20,958 bases of DNA from NCBI GenBank assembly GCA_028867845.1, contig JAGWFU010000002.1, positions 1-20,958 of the forward strand, given 5' to 3'. This DNA is from Microcaldota archaeon. Its GTDB lineage: Archaea; Micrarchaeota; Micrarchaeia; Micrarchaeales; Micrarchaeaceae. The notes under the pieces are model-generated. The model searched no databases and was not told the DNA's origin. It saw only the letters and a program-made list of their open reading frames with translations. The position numbers and the translations under genes are program-made. This document shows, piece after piece, positions 8,074 through 15,971 of the stretch (within the stretch, counting starts at the first letter, position 1; the number at the start of each line of letters is the position of its first letter).

Positions 8074-8673
8074 ATGGAGGAAGACAAGCGGGTTGAGGCC
8101 GCGGACGAGATGCTGGAGAAGCAGGCCAAGATGAACCAGGTCTACCTCGCGATAATATCGAGGTACAGGGAGTACATAGAGGAGAAGGAGGGCATCTCCG
8201 TTTCAGAGCTCCCCATGCTGGTAACACCGAAGGCTGAGCTCGTCGAGAGGCTGGCAAACTCGATAAAGTCGGAGTTCGCCGCTTACATCTACGACAGGGA
8301 CTTCCACGGCGCATCGATAAAGTCGATGGAGTTCGTGAGGGACAGGATAGACGAGATAAAGCTGCCGCTCGAGTTCTGGCTCTCGCCCGAGGAGACGATA
8401 AAGTTCGGGATGGGGGACGTGATAGACAAGAACATTCTGCTGTGTAGCGTCCTTGTGGCGCTGGGCAACCCTTCGTCCAAGGTCCTTGTAGTCATAGACG
8501 GGAGCATGCGCTCCTACAACTACTTCGAGTTCAACGGCAGGCACTGGCTGGCCGACCTCTCCAATGGAATCAGGGAGTTCGGAAGCAGAGAGGCCATGCT
8601 ATCCTCTCTCTCAATAAGGGACGACAGCACCGTGTACGAGTTCAACAATCAGAGGTATGAAGACATATTCTAG
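8074..8673 (+). CDS. Transglutaminase-fold protein lacking the catalytic Cys and His
   Basis: A 199-residue soluble protein. Residues 1-100 are helical and acidic/basic mixed, with no family I recognise. Residues 101-165 resemble the archaeal transglutaminase-like (papain-fold) domain: FWLSPEETIKFGMGD-V-IDKNILL lines up with the usual W-sPeET-l-G-GDC-DKa-LL. The nucleophilic Cys is replaced by V116 (codon GTG). The region where HAW is expected reads RSYNYFEF, so the His is missing as well, while the third-residue Asp is kept in WLADLSNG (D161). The protein is therefore probably a non-enzymatic binding domain. No signal peptide or membrane segment is seen. ATG 8074 is preferred to GTG 8062 because of its distance from the TATA-like element. 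The gene ends 5 nt from a convergent small gene. Confidence is high that it is a gene and moderate for the fold. Confidence 0.62.
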   Translation: MEEDKRVEAADEMLEKQAKMNQVYLAIISRYREYIEEKEGISVSELPMLVTPKAELVERLANSIKSEFAAYIYDRDFHGASIKSMEFVRDRIDEIKLPLEFWLSPEETIKFGMGDVIDKNILLCSVLVALGNPSSKVLVVIDGSMRSYNYFEFNGRHWLADLSNGIREFGSREAMLSSLSIRDDSTVYEFNNQRYEDIF

Positions 8674-8678
8674 CGCGG

Positions 8679-8789
8679 CTATCTCTTCGCCATGCGCTTC
8701 CTATGCTGCTTCCTTATCTTCTTGATCTTCGTCTTGTTCCTGTATGCCTTGCCAATCTTTCTCTTCGAGTTTCTTACTGTTACCTGCAT
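8679..8789 (-). CDS. 36-residue highly basic protein, co-transcribed with Hsp20
   Basis: A small open frame encoding 36 residues, about half of them Lys or Arg, starting MQVTVRNSKRKIGK and ending RKQHRKRMAKR. It is preceded by GAGGT (minus strand, 8796-8801), a good Shine-Dalgarno sequence 6 nt before the ATG. That sequence overlaps the Hsp20 stop codon, and the start lies 10 nt after that stop. This spacing and the ribosome-binding site argue for a real gene rather than a chance frame. The composition resembles tiny ribosomal proteins such as L39e or L41e, but I do not recognise the sequence as either. A ribosome-associated or nucleic-acid-binding peptide is the most natural guess. Its stop faces the transglutaminase-fold gene 5 nt away. 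Confidence 0.65.
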   Translation of the reverse strand: MQVTVRNSKRKIGKAYRNKTKIKKIRKQHRKRMAKR

Positions 8790-8799
8790 CGAAATTACC

Positions 8800-9306
8800 T
8801 CAATTAATGTTAAGCCTTACCTGGTTGTGGCTGCCCCTGCTCGACTTCGCGAACGTGACCTCCAGCACGCCATTGTGAATCTTCGCGTTGTAGCTCTTGG
8901 GGTCTATCCCCTCCGGCATGGTCAGGTGCTTTGAGTACACCCAGCCCGGCGCGTTGGAGTTTATCAGCACCGTCCTGTTGTCCGCGAATATGTTGAGCAG
9001 CTCCTTCTTCAGTCCTGGCATCATCATTATCATAACTACATTCTCCTTGTTGTCTATTATGTCTATCAGCGGCTCGTTCTTCTCTGCTGCTCTGGGCTGC
9101 TGAATCGCAAGAGGAGGCCTCTGCTGCGGAACCTGCGGCCTGTTCTGCTCTATCTTTATGCTGAAACCATAGGCAGAGTTGCTGGCCTCGCTGTCCAGAA
9201 TGGAGTTGTTTGAGAGAAGCTCGTTCACGACCTTGTTGATGAACTTGTTCATGTCCTCGATGTTATCGAAATTGACATTTATGTCTCCACCCTTTCGCTT
9301 AGCCAT
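8800..9306 (-). CDS. Hsp20-family small heat shock protein
   Basis: A 168-residue protein with an alpha-crystallin domain at about residues 78-155. The domain begins PLIDIIDNKENVVMI and ends with the diagnostic NGVLEVTFAK (N145-K154). A second typical stretch is HLTMPEGIDPKSYNAKI. The ~75-residue N-terminal part is divergent, with a Gln/Pro/Arg-rich linker (about 54-74). The short tail RLNIN may supply the LxI-type anchor used in oligomerisation. Such proteins hold unfolded clients in an ATP-independent way; this one is diverged and could have a more special client. I take ATG 9306 and not the earlier in-frame start at 9369, since GGTGAC lies just before 9306 and a TATA box lies at 9338-9345, downstream of 9369. 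It leads a short operon with the small basic protein. Confidence 0.88.
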   Translation of the reverse strand: MAKRKGGDINVNFDNIEDMNKFINKVVNELLSNNSILDSEASNSAYGFSIKIEQNRPQVPQQRPPLAIQQPRAAEKNEPLIDIIDNKENVVMIMMMPGLKKELLNIFADNRTVLINSNAPGWVYSKHLTMPEGIDPKSYNAKIHNGVLEVTFAKSSRGSHNQVRLNIN

Positions 9307-9337
9307 ATGGTCACCGCTAACCTTCTCGCCACCAACA

Positions 9338-9345
9338 TTTATATA
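9338..9345 (-). promoter_or_regulatory. TATA-box promoter of Hsp20
   Basis: Minus-strand TATATAAA lies in the 69-nt gap after FEN-1. Its downstream edge is 32 nt from the ATG at 9306, so the leader is very short. GGTGAC (9310-9315) just before the ATG can act as Shine-Dalgarno. Confidence 0.65.
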
Positions 9346-9375
9346 GGTTGTGTGCTTGTTTGCCCCCACAAAGCG

Positions 9376-10428
9376 CTACTTCATCCACTTTCCGATTCCC
9401 TTCTGCCTCGTCTGCTCCAGTCCGGTTGCGATCTTCGCTATGCCGTTCTCCATCCTCTCCTTCGAGAAGTCGTGCTCCTCGCTCATGAACCTGACTATGC
9501 CTTCCCTGTCCATCTTCCTGCTGAACAGCCCATCTACATCGTCCTCGCTCATCTCCTTGACCTCAGGGTCGAGGAACAGCTTCTCCACCTCAGCGACGTC
9601 AAGCTCGAACTCAACCCTGTACTTCTCCAACACGATATCCTTGATGTCGCCTATGGACTTCGCCTGCTTCGCCAGCTTGAGCGCGGTCTTCGGGCCAATC
9701 CCCTTTATCCCCATGTTGAAGTCGGTGCCCAGCATTATGCCCACCCAGATGAGCTGCTTCTGCGTCAGCCCCAGATTGGAGAGCGTCTCCTTAAGGTTGA
9801 CGAACTCCGGTTCAACATTTATGTAGACGTTCTTCTTCGGCAGCTTCCTCCTCCCGCTGAATGTGAGGTTCCTTACTATGTTGGTTGATCCGAACAGCAG
9901 TGTGTCATAGTCCTGGCTCGCGGCCGCGTAGACGAGCCCTTTCTTGCACATTATGCTCGCCTGCGCCTCTCCCTCGCTGGGCGCGTTTATGTAAGGTACC
10001 CCCATGAGATCGAGCAGCTTCTTGGAGCTCTCCACTATCCTCTTGTCCACGCGCGTGCTCGCCTGCGCCTGCGACTTTGCCCTCTCCATGTCGCCTTCTT
10101 CCTTGGCCTTCTGCCACTCCTCAAATGCCTCGCTCCTTCTCCTTATCCTTGCCTCTATCGTCCTCTGCTTGAGCATGGAGGGTATGCCGTCGAATACGTA
10201 TATGGGCTTTATACCGTAGCCGAGTATGTCTATGGTCCTGTAGAATATCCCTGAGAGGTGGCTAGTCACGTTTCCGTGTGAGTCCATGAGCGGGGTGCCG
10301 TCCGGCTGCCGGATTATGGAGAGGAACTGGTACAGTACGTTATAGGCGTCTATGGCAACCGTCTTTCCTCTCAGCTCCTCGAACTCCAGCTTCCTTTTGG
10401 TTATGAGCTTGCTTAGGTCGACTGCCAT
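9376..10428 (-). CDS. fen: Flap endonuclease 1
   Basis: A 350-residue archaeal FEN-1, the structure-specific nuclease that removes 5' flaps during Okazaki fragment maturation and repair. The acidic metal ligands are all present: D27 (AIDAYN), D80 (VFDG), E152 and E154 (SEGEAQ), D173 and D175 (SQDYD), and D236 (GTDF). The helix-hairpin-helix GIKGIGPKTAL follows. The C-terminus carries QKGIGKWM (342-349), a PIP-like PCNA-binding motif whose final aromatic position is Met. Length is close to the family norm (about 325-345). The ATG at 10428 follows the aMBF1 stop by 13 nt and has GGTAATC just before it, so the two genes form one operon. It acts with PolD and PCNA in lagging-strand processing. 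Confidence 0.97.
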   Translation of the reverse strand: MAVDLSKLITKRKLEFEELRGKTVAIDAYNVLYQFLSIIRQPDGTPLMDSHGNVTSHLSGIFYRTIDILGYGIKPIYVFDGIPSMLKQRTIEARIRRRSEAFEEWQKAKEEGDMERAKSQAQASTRVDKRIVESSKKLLDLMGVPYINAPSEGEAQASIMCKKGLVYAAASQDYDTLLFGSTNIVRNLTFSGRRKLPKKNVYINVEPEFVNLKETLSNLGLTQKQLIWVGIMLGTDFNMGIKGIGPKTALKLAKQAKSIGDIKDIVLEKYRVEFELDVAEVEKLFLDPEVKEMSEDDVDGLFSRKMDREGIVRFMSEEHDFSKERMENGIAKIATGLEQTRQKGIGKWMK

Positions 10429-10441
10429 CAGATTACCCGCA

Positions 10442-10903
10442 CTAGTCCTTCTTCCTCTTGATGAAGTCGCCGAGCGAGATTCCGTCTCCGCCGCCCTGCC
10501 CCCTGGAATCTCCCCCTGTGTCAGAGGTCATATCGATGAGCTTTATCCCGAGCGCCTTCTCCAGCTTCTTGGTGAGAGCTATAGATGGTATCGTCCTCTG
10601 CTGCTCCACTCTGAGCAGAAGCGTCTCCTTCTCCGCTATCATCTCTGCCAGCACCTTGAGAGGCAGCTTCATCCGCTCCCTGGCGTTCCTTATCGCAGCG
10701 CCGTAGTTCTCGATTACAGGCTGGTCCTCCTCGCGGACAGGCCTTGTGTAAATGGATTTCTTCTGCTGCGCAGTCTTCTCGGTGTAGCTCGCGATGACCT
10801 TCTTGCCCCTCGCGCAGTTGACGCACACCCTCAGCTCCGCGCCCTCCACGTTTACGAGGTATATGTCCTTGACGCCCCTGCCGCACAGTTCGCACTCCTC
10901 CAT
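10442..10903 (-). CDS. Archaeal multiprotein bridging factor aMBF1 (zinc ribbon-HTH)
   Basis: A 153-residue protein with an N-terminal zinc ribbon, CELCG (C4, C7) and CVNC (C27, C30), and a Cro/C1-type helix-turn-helix at about residues 65-120 (IRNARERMKLPLKVLAEMI and following). This is the archaeal MBF1 arrangement. aMBF1 is linked to transcription and to the small ribosomal subunit; its exact role is still debated. A Gly/Asp-rich linker (about 130-142) leads to a short basic tail, LGDFIKRKKD. I take ATG 10903, since the preceding in-frame codon at 10906 is TTG and the ATG better fits GGGGAT upstream. A TATA box lies 31 nt upstream. FEN-1 follows on the same transcript. Confidence 0.92.
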   Translation of the reverse strand: MEECELCGRGVKDIYLVNVEGAELRVCVNCARGKKVIASYTEKTAQQKKSIYTRPVREEDQPVIENYGAAIRNARERMKLPLKVLAEMIAEKETLLLRVEQQRTIPSIALTKKLEKALGIKLIDMTSDTGGDSRGQGGGDGISLGDFIKRKKD

Positions 10904-10933
10904 CAAATCCCCATTAGCCTATCTGATTTGCAG

Positions 10934-10942
10934 TTTAAATAA
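10934..10942 (-). promoter_or_regulatory. TATA-box promoter of the aMBF1-FEN-1 operon
   Basis: Minus-strand TTATTTAAA ends 31 nt before the ATG at 10903. The expected leader is only a few bases. It lies in the divergent gap shared with the M50 protease gene. Confidence 0.55.
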
Positions 10943-10964
10943 CTGATTGCAGGGTTTGACAGAG

Positions 10965-10971
10965 TTAAATA
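10965..10971 (+). promoter_or_regulatory. TATA-box promoter of the M50 protease gene
   Basis: TTAAATA on the plus strand is about 35 nt before the ATG at 11006. The upstream TTG at 10979 lies only 8 nt from the box and so cannot be in the transcript, which favours the ATG. Confidence 0.5.
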
Positions 10972-11005
10972 GTTATCTTTGCAAATCCTCCTTAGCTGTG
11001 GTGAA

Positions 11006-12478
11006 ATGGATAGGAAGATAGCGAATGCGCTGGTTGTTGCTGCGATACTGCTCTCGATCGCCGCACTCTATTATATTTACACGCTTAGCTTCGCCTCCCC
11101 AGTAACGAGGATATTTGCCGCAATTGTAGTAATGGGAGTGGCTGGGATCGCGATACAGAGGTCCAAGAAGCTGGTAGGGGGATATGGCGCCTACATGTTG
11201 GGCGGGAAGACGGGGATAGCCACAGTCGACAGGCTGTCAAAGAGGAATACAACCTTCTGGCACTCGATGGCGATATGGGGGCTAATACTGGGCTTCGGCC
11301 TACTCAGCTATCCGTTGATTAGAAGAAGGATAGACAGACTCTATGTATTCGGCATTATCTCCTTGATATTCATGTACATGTTCGTCTTCCCGTACACTCT
11401 AGTATCGCTGCAGTTCATCAACCTGCCTCAGCTACAGGGACTCAGCTACGCCTCATCGCTCGCCGGCTCTTCGCCTTTGAGCCTGCATGTGGCCCTCACC
11501 CCGCTTTACGTCATAACCAGCATAGTGACCCTTGTGGTCGGGTTCGCAGGGTACACCTTCGGCCTGCTGATCTACAACATGGGCCTCATACTCTACGGTG
11601 CTGCGCAGGTGCTGTCCGGGCTGGCACACGGAGTGAGCAACACTGCACCGCTCTCGAGCCAGTTGCCGGGGGTAGCACCGCTAATACCAGGAATCGACAT
11701 TCCGCTTATAGCTGGCGTCCTATCTCTTGCCATACTGCTGATCATCCACGAGTTCTCGCATGGCGTGCTAGCCAGGATGTTCAAGGTGAAGCTCAAGTCG
11801 ATAGGCGTGCTCCTCTTCGGTATAATACCAATAGGTGCCTACGTGGAGCCTGACGAGAAGATGGTATCGAAGCTAGAGGGAATCAAGCAGACGAAGATAA
11901 TATCGGCGGGCATATCAGCCAACTTCATAGCCGCGTTCGCATTCTTCCTGCTCACGCTTGCCTTGGTCTACCTGGTCGCGCCGCACTTCTACTCTTACGG
12001 AGTTGTGATAACAAGCACATTGGCCAACTATCCCGCTAACGGGATAATACCAGTGGGGGCACAAATCCTGATGTGGAACAATGTACCTATAAGCTCTCTG
12101 CAGAACGTTACCACAGCAGGCTCGGCGGACGCGCCCAATAAGACGGTCACGGTAGGTACAAATAAGGGCAACTACTCTCTCATGGCAGTAGCATCTCCGT
12201 CAGACCCCTCGAAGGGCCTCATAGGCGTCGAGCTTGGTTACACGCCGCTGCTCAAGAGTGCTGCAGCAAGGCTGGTGTACTTCTTCTTCACCCTGTTCTC
12301 GCTCTCCATGCTACTTAACTTCCTGGTTGCGATAGTGAACCTGCTGCCTGTGCCCATCTTCGATGGCTGGAGGATATACAAGATCAACATAAAGAACGCT
12401 AAGGTGGTCAGGGCGCTGGCATGGATAGTTGTGATATCGCTGCTGGCCAACGCCATACCGTGGATATTCTACCTGTAG
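11006..12478 (+). CDS. Site-2 protease family (M50) membrane metalloprotease
   Basis: A 490-residue polytopic membrane protein of the S2P/M50 family, which cleaves substrates inside the membrane. The zinc-binding motif is HEFSH (H248, E249, H252) in a hydrophobic helix. The third zinc ligand is in NLLPVPIFDG (D453), the family NPxPxxDG-type motif. Several helices precede the active site, around residues 7-45, 85-135 and 165-215. Between the two motif regions a soluble segment of about 100 residues (from ~325, GVVITSTLANYPANG onward) occupies the place of the PDZ domain. In other organisms such proteases release membrane-bound regulators; the target here is unknown. The gene stands alone, with divergent aMBF1 before it and a convergent phosphoesterase gene whose stop is 1 nt away. 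Confidence 0.92.
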   Translation: MDRKIANALVVAAILLSIAALYYIYTLSFASPVTRIFAAIVVMGVAGIAIQRSKKLVGGYGAYMLGGKTGIATVDRLSKRNTTFWHSMAIWGLILGFGLLSYPLIRRRIDRLYVFGIISLIFMYMFVFPYTLVSLQFINLPQLQGLSYASSLAGSSPLSLHVALTPLYVITSIVTLVVGFAGYTFGLLIYNMGLILYGAAQVLSGLAHGVSNTAPLSSQLPGVAPLIPGIDIPLIAGVLSLAILLIIHEFSHGVLARMFKVKLKSIGVLLFGIIPIGAYVEPDEKMVSKLEGIKQTKIISAGISANFIAAFAFFLLTLALVYLVAPHFYSYGVVITSTLANYPANGIIPVGAQILMWNNVPISSLQNVTTAGSADAPNKTVTVGTNKGNYSLMAVASPSDPSKGLIGVELGYTPLLKSAAARLVYFFFTLFSLSMLLNFLVAIVNLLPVPIFDGWRIYKINIKNAKVVRALAWIVVISLLANAIPWIFYL

Positions 12479-12479
12479 C

Positions 12480-13217
12480 TTACATGCCTATCAGGTCCGA
12501 TACCTTTCCGAAGTCTTCAGTTGAGCCGTAGCCCAGCGCTATCGCGCTCATTCCCTTTACCTTTGCTCCGTGGAACACTGGGGAGAGCATGCTCGGGCTG
12601 TGCACATTGACCTCGTTTCCAGTAGAGAAGAAGTTTGTTGCAGGTAGCACAAGCAGGTTCCTCTTCTTGTACTTGCCGTAGAGGAAGCACCTAAGCTTCT
12701 CCCTCCTCCCTGCTGCGTTTGTTATCACTATCGCAGGATGCTCGTGCCCCATTATGAGCGTAGAGACCTCGTTGTCGCCTACATTTGGCATCTCCTCCCC
12801 GTGGAAGAAGAAGTAGTTTCCCATTCGGGCGGACTGGCTGTGTATCTCCAGATTGAAAGGCTCCTTGTACCTGTCGACAAAGTTGTCGTGGTTCCCCTTT
12901 ATCAGAACAAGGGAGAGCGACCTCTCCTTTGCGAAGCTTATCAGTTCGTATAGCTCGTTGAACTCTTCTGTGTCGACAGTTGAGAAGTCGTTCTTTATGT
13001 CGCCTACGATTATCAGCTGCTTGACATCTCTTCCCTTGAGTGAGTGTGCTATTGCGTCATTTATGTGCTTAAGGTTGACCTTGGGCACAAAGACACCCTT
13101 CTTCGCCATCTTGCCCTCGTATCCGAGATGCAGGTCGGAGAAGACCAGCGCTGCAAGGCTCCTTATGTACGCTATCGGGACGCCGTCAACGAGCTCTATG
13201 TCGTCTGTCAGCTCCAT
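12480..13217 (-). CDS. Lhr-associated calcineurin-like phosphoesterase (COG1407/PdeM-like)
   Basis: A 245-residue metallophosphoesterase with all metal-binding motifs: FSDLHLG (D28, H30), VGDIKND (D73), IKGNHDN (N109, H110), FFHGEE (H139) and MGHEHPA (H158, H160). The fold and length match the COG1407 group, predicted nucleases or phosphodiesterases that are recurrent neighbours of Lhr-type helicases. Here it starts 4 nt after the lhr stop codon, so the two are surely co-transcribed and translation is probably coupled. The pair likely acts in DNA or RNA repair, with the helicase exposing a strand for processing, but the exact substrate is not known. No signal peptide or membrane segment is seen. 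Confidence 0.9.
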   Translation of the reverse strand: MELTDDIELVDGVPIAYIRSLAALVFSDLHLGYEGKMAKKGVFVPKVNLKHINDAIAHSLKGRDVKQLIIVGDIKNDFSTVDTEEFNELYELISFAKERSLSLVLIKGNHDNFVDRYKEPFNLEIHSQSARMGNYFFFHGEEMPNVGDNEVSTLIMGHEHPAIVITNAAGRREKLRCFLYGKYKKRNLLVLPATNFFSTGNEVNVHSPSMLSPVFHGAKVKGMSAIALGYGSTEDFGKVSDLIGM

Positions 13218-13221
13218 GGGA

Positions 13222-15897
13222 TCATTTGTTCTCGTTTATCCTCTTTATCACAAGCTTATGAAGCTGCTCCAGGTACTTGTGCCTCTCCTTCATTAGTATA
13301 ACGTCGGCGTGGCCGAAGGTTATCATCGAGTGCGAGAATGGGGAGGGCACGTCGGTCTCTATGACCTTGTACTTCAGCTTGCCCGATTTCATATTGTCGA
13401 GGAGCATCTGCGCCCTGGGCATGTCCATCAGGTCGTTGAGTATCTCCCTGTAGGTCTCCTTTATTATAGGGAAGTTGGGGTCGATCTCCTCCGCAGCCTT
13501 GAATATCATCTGCGAGTTTATCTGCTGCTTGTTGACTGTTATCTTCCATCCCTTGTAGTTCCTCAATATCATGAAGCTCCTTGCTGCGACGTGCCTGAAC
13601 TTCCTCCTAAGAAGCTCGGTCCTCCTTATGTTCGCCTTTAGCATCTTCTCCAGCCCGACATTCCTTATGTCCTCGATTGCTTTCTTAATTGTCTTCTCGT
13701 TTATCCCGATGCTCTCCTCGCTGGAGAGCACGAAGCCGTTGTCGTTGACCATTGTGCCTATGTCCGTATCGAGCATCTCCGAGAGCTCGATGCCGAATGC
13801 ACGTGACAGGGCGTCGTTTATCCTCCTTCCGTAGAGCGAGTGGAATACGATGTAGTTCTTGCCCTCATCAGGGTCGCTAGTGCACTCGATAAGCATAAGC
13901 TCGTTGCTAGGGACCTCTCCAGCGAAGAGAAGCTGCTCTGCGAAGTACCCGAATATCGCGTGCCTGGAGTTCTGGTCCACAGGCAGTTTGGAGAGATAAT
14001 CGTCAACCTCCTTCGGCAGAGTCTCCATCTTCGCAGCGTTCTTGCCCTTGATCCTCTTCAGCGAGTCCCTCACCACTGCGGAGAAGTCATTCCTGAACTG
14101 GCCTATCTCGTTAGCCAGCTCGTAGCTCAGCGGCAGCTGCTCGGAGAACCATGGCGGAATCGTTGGAGCGGTTGCCTTTGCCTCCACTACGTAGCACTTC
14201 ATCCCCTTGGTGCTCTCGAACTGGTAGAGCTTGCCGCCCAGAGTGAATATGTCGCCCTGCTTCAGCTTGGTGAGGAACTCCTCCTCTATGTTGCCTATCA
14301 GCTTGTTTGGCTTTGTGTAGACGCCGATCGCGACCTCGTCCGGTATGGTGCCGAGGTTGAGCATGTAGATCACCTTGGCCAGCTTGCCCCTCTTGCCGAA
14401 CCTCCTCTCCTTCTCGTCGTACCATATCTTGCCGTAGACCTTCCTGCTTTCCAGACCCACGTAGCTGCCCGCAAGGTAGTTGACCACGGACATGTAGTCC
14501 TCCCTGTCCAGCGAGCTGTAGGGATACGCGGTCCTTATCACATCGAACGCCTCGTCGATGTCCCATATCTTGCTTATCGACATGCCGATTATGTGCTGCG
14601 CAAGGACGTCTAGCGCATTCTGCGGGACCTTGAAGGAGTCAAGATGCCTCTTGAGCGCGGCATCGAGCATCACCGAGCACTCCACCAGGTCGTCCCTGTT
14701 GAGCACCAGCATCTCTCCCCTAGCCGTCGCCTTGTACGAGTGGCCGGACCTGCCTATCCTCTGTATCGCCCTGGTCACGCTCTTCGGCGAACCGAGCTGG
14801 ATAACGTCGTCTATGTTGCCTATGTCCACGCCGAGCTCAAGGCTTGTGGACGATACCACTGCCCTCAGCGAACCCTTCTTCAGCTGCTCCTCCACGTCCA
14901 GCCTAGACTCTCTCGATAGGGAGCTGTGGTGCGCCGCCACATCGGCGTCGGAGTAGCCGAACCTCTTCTTCAGGTTGAAGACCACCCTCTCAGTGCCGCT
15001 CCTCGTGTTGGTGAATATCAGCGTGGTCTTGCCTCCCTTTATTATCCTGTCCATCTCGGCGTAGGTGAGTTTCTCTACGTCCTCCTCCTTGCTGTATATC
15101 ATGTCCTGCACGGGGCTTATCGCCTTCACCTCCAGCTTCTTGCTCCACGATGCGTCCACTATTATGCAGTCGTTGGGCTTGCCGCCCGTGACGCCGACAA
15201 GATACTTCGCTGCCTCCTCCAGAGGATGAAGGGTCGCGCTCAGGCCTATGGTAGCGGGGGCCTTTCCCAGCAGGTTCTTCAGCCTTGCCAATGAGAGCGC
15301 GAGGTGCACCCCCCTCTTGTTGTTGGCGAGCTCGTGGACCTCGTCTATGATTATGAACTCCAGCCCCTTGAAGCTCTCTATGAACTTCTCCGAGTTGAGT
15401 ATTATCGCAAGGCTCTCGGGAGTGGTGACCAGTATGTTCGGCGGCCTTGTTAGCTGGCCCCTTCTCTCCTTCTGCGTCGTGTCACCGGTCCTGACTCCGA
15501 TGGTGACCTGCTTTATGTTGCTCTTGATTATGTCGAGTCCCTTCTCCTTCTTTATTATCTCGTAGACCTCGTTGAGCGGCTTCGTGAGGTTCCTGAATAT
15601 GTCGTTGTTGAGCGCCCTCAGCGGGGAGACGTAGATGCAGTAGACCCTGTCCTCCAGGGTGCCCGCGAGGCTGTAGTCGAAGAGCTTTCCTATTATGGAG
15701 AGGAAGCCCGACATCGTCTTCCCGCTGCCGGTAGGTGCCGTGATCAGCACGTTCTTCCTGTCGCATATGAGCTTGAACGCGTACTTCTGCGGCGGGGTGA
15801 GCTCGGTGAAGTTGCCTGTGAACCACTTGCTCACGTAGGGGTTGAGCGCTGAAAGGCTCTCTTCGTCGTCGAAGGGTTTCCCCGCAAGTTGTATCAT
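13222..15897 (-). CDS. lhr: Lhr-like superfamily 2 ATP-dependent helicase
   Basis: An 891-residue SF2 helicase of the Lhr group. The Q-motif region (LTPPQKYA) precedes Walker A TAPTGSGKT (53-61). The DEVH box is at 185-188, motif III LSAT at 219-222, and motif VI QRIGRSGH at 379-386. The C-terminal half holds the winged-helix and Lhr-core regions (about 400-880), typical of archaeal Lhr of about 850-950 residues. Archaeal Lhr enzymes unwind DNA or RNA-DNA hybrids, and some anneal strands. I do not assign it to the aLhr1 or aLhr2 subgroup. The ATG at 15897 has no strong Shine-Dalgarno or clear TATA box before it; the 74-nt gap upstream is mostly a terminator-like hairpin of the ferredoxin gene. 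It is followed directly by the phosphoesterase. Confidence 0.95.
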   Translation of the reverse strand: MIQLAGKPFDDEESLSALNPYVSKWFTGNFTELTPPQKYAFKLICDRKNVLITAPTGSGKTMSGFLSIIGKLFDYSLAGTLEDRVYCIYVSPLRALNNDIFRNLTKPLNEVYEIIKKEKGLDIIKSNIKQVTIGVRTGDTTQKERRGQLTRPPNILVTTPESLAIILNSEKFIESFKGLEFIIIDEVHELANNKRGVHLALSLARLKNLLGKAPATIGLSATLHPLEEAAKYLVGVTGGKPNDCIIVDASWSKKLEVKAISPVQDMIYSKEEDVEKLTYAEMDRIIKGGKTTLIFTNTRSGTERVVFNLKKRFGYSDADVAAHHSSLSRESRLDVEEQLKKGSLRAVVSSTSLELGVDIGNIDDVIQLGSPKSVTRAIQRIGRSGHSYKATARGEMLVLNRDDLVECSVMLDAALKRHLDSFKVPQNALDVLAQHIIGMSISKIWDIDEAFDVIRTAYPYSSLDREDYMSVVNYLAGSYVGLESRKVYGKIWYDEKERRFGKRGKLAKVIYMLNLGTIPDEVAIGVYTKPNKLIGNIEEEFLTKLKQGDIFTLGGKLYQFESTKGMKCYVVEAKATAPTIPPWFSEQLPLSYELANEIGQFRNDFSAVVRDSLKRIKGKNAAKMETLPKEVDDYLSKLPVDQNSRHAIFGYFAEQLLFAGEVPSNELMLIECTSDPDEGKNYIVFHSLYGRRINDALSRAFGIELSEMLDTDIGTMVNDNGFVLSSEESIGINEKTIKKAIEDIRNVGLEKMLKANIRRTELLRRKFRHVAARSFMILRNYKGWKITVNKQQINSQMIFKAAEEIDPNFPIIKETYREILNDLMDMPRAQMLLDNMKSGKLKYKVIETDVPSPFSHSMITFGHADVILMKERHKYLEQLHKLVIKRINENK

Positions 15898-15915
15898 GCT
15901 AACACTCGGCTAGTC

Positions 15916-15949
15916 GAAGAAAAAGAAGGATAAGGCGCGAGGCCTTATC
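15916..15949 (-). terminator. Hairpin plus T-rich tract after the ferredoxin gene
   Basis: On the minus strand a perfect 8-bp stem (GATAAGGC / GCCTTATC, 15942-15949 with 15929-15936) with a 5-nt loop is followed by a pyrimidine tract CTTCTTTTTCTTC. It starts 22 nt after the ferredoxin stop and ends 18 nt before the lhr start. This looks like an intrinsic-type terminator that separates the two genes; archaeal RNA polymerase mainly needs the T-rich tract. Confidence 0.6.
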
Positions 15950-15971
15950 GGTGGCAGAAAGAAAGCGCGAA

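Noticed and set aside
9319..9349. AACCT...AGGTT inverted repeat flanking the Hsp20 start region, as a heat-shock operator
   Set aside because: Arms are only 5 bp with a 21-nt spacer, and there is no match to a known archaeal heat-shock operator that I can confirm.
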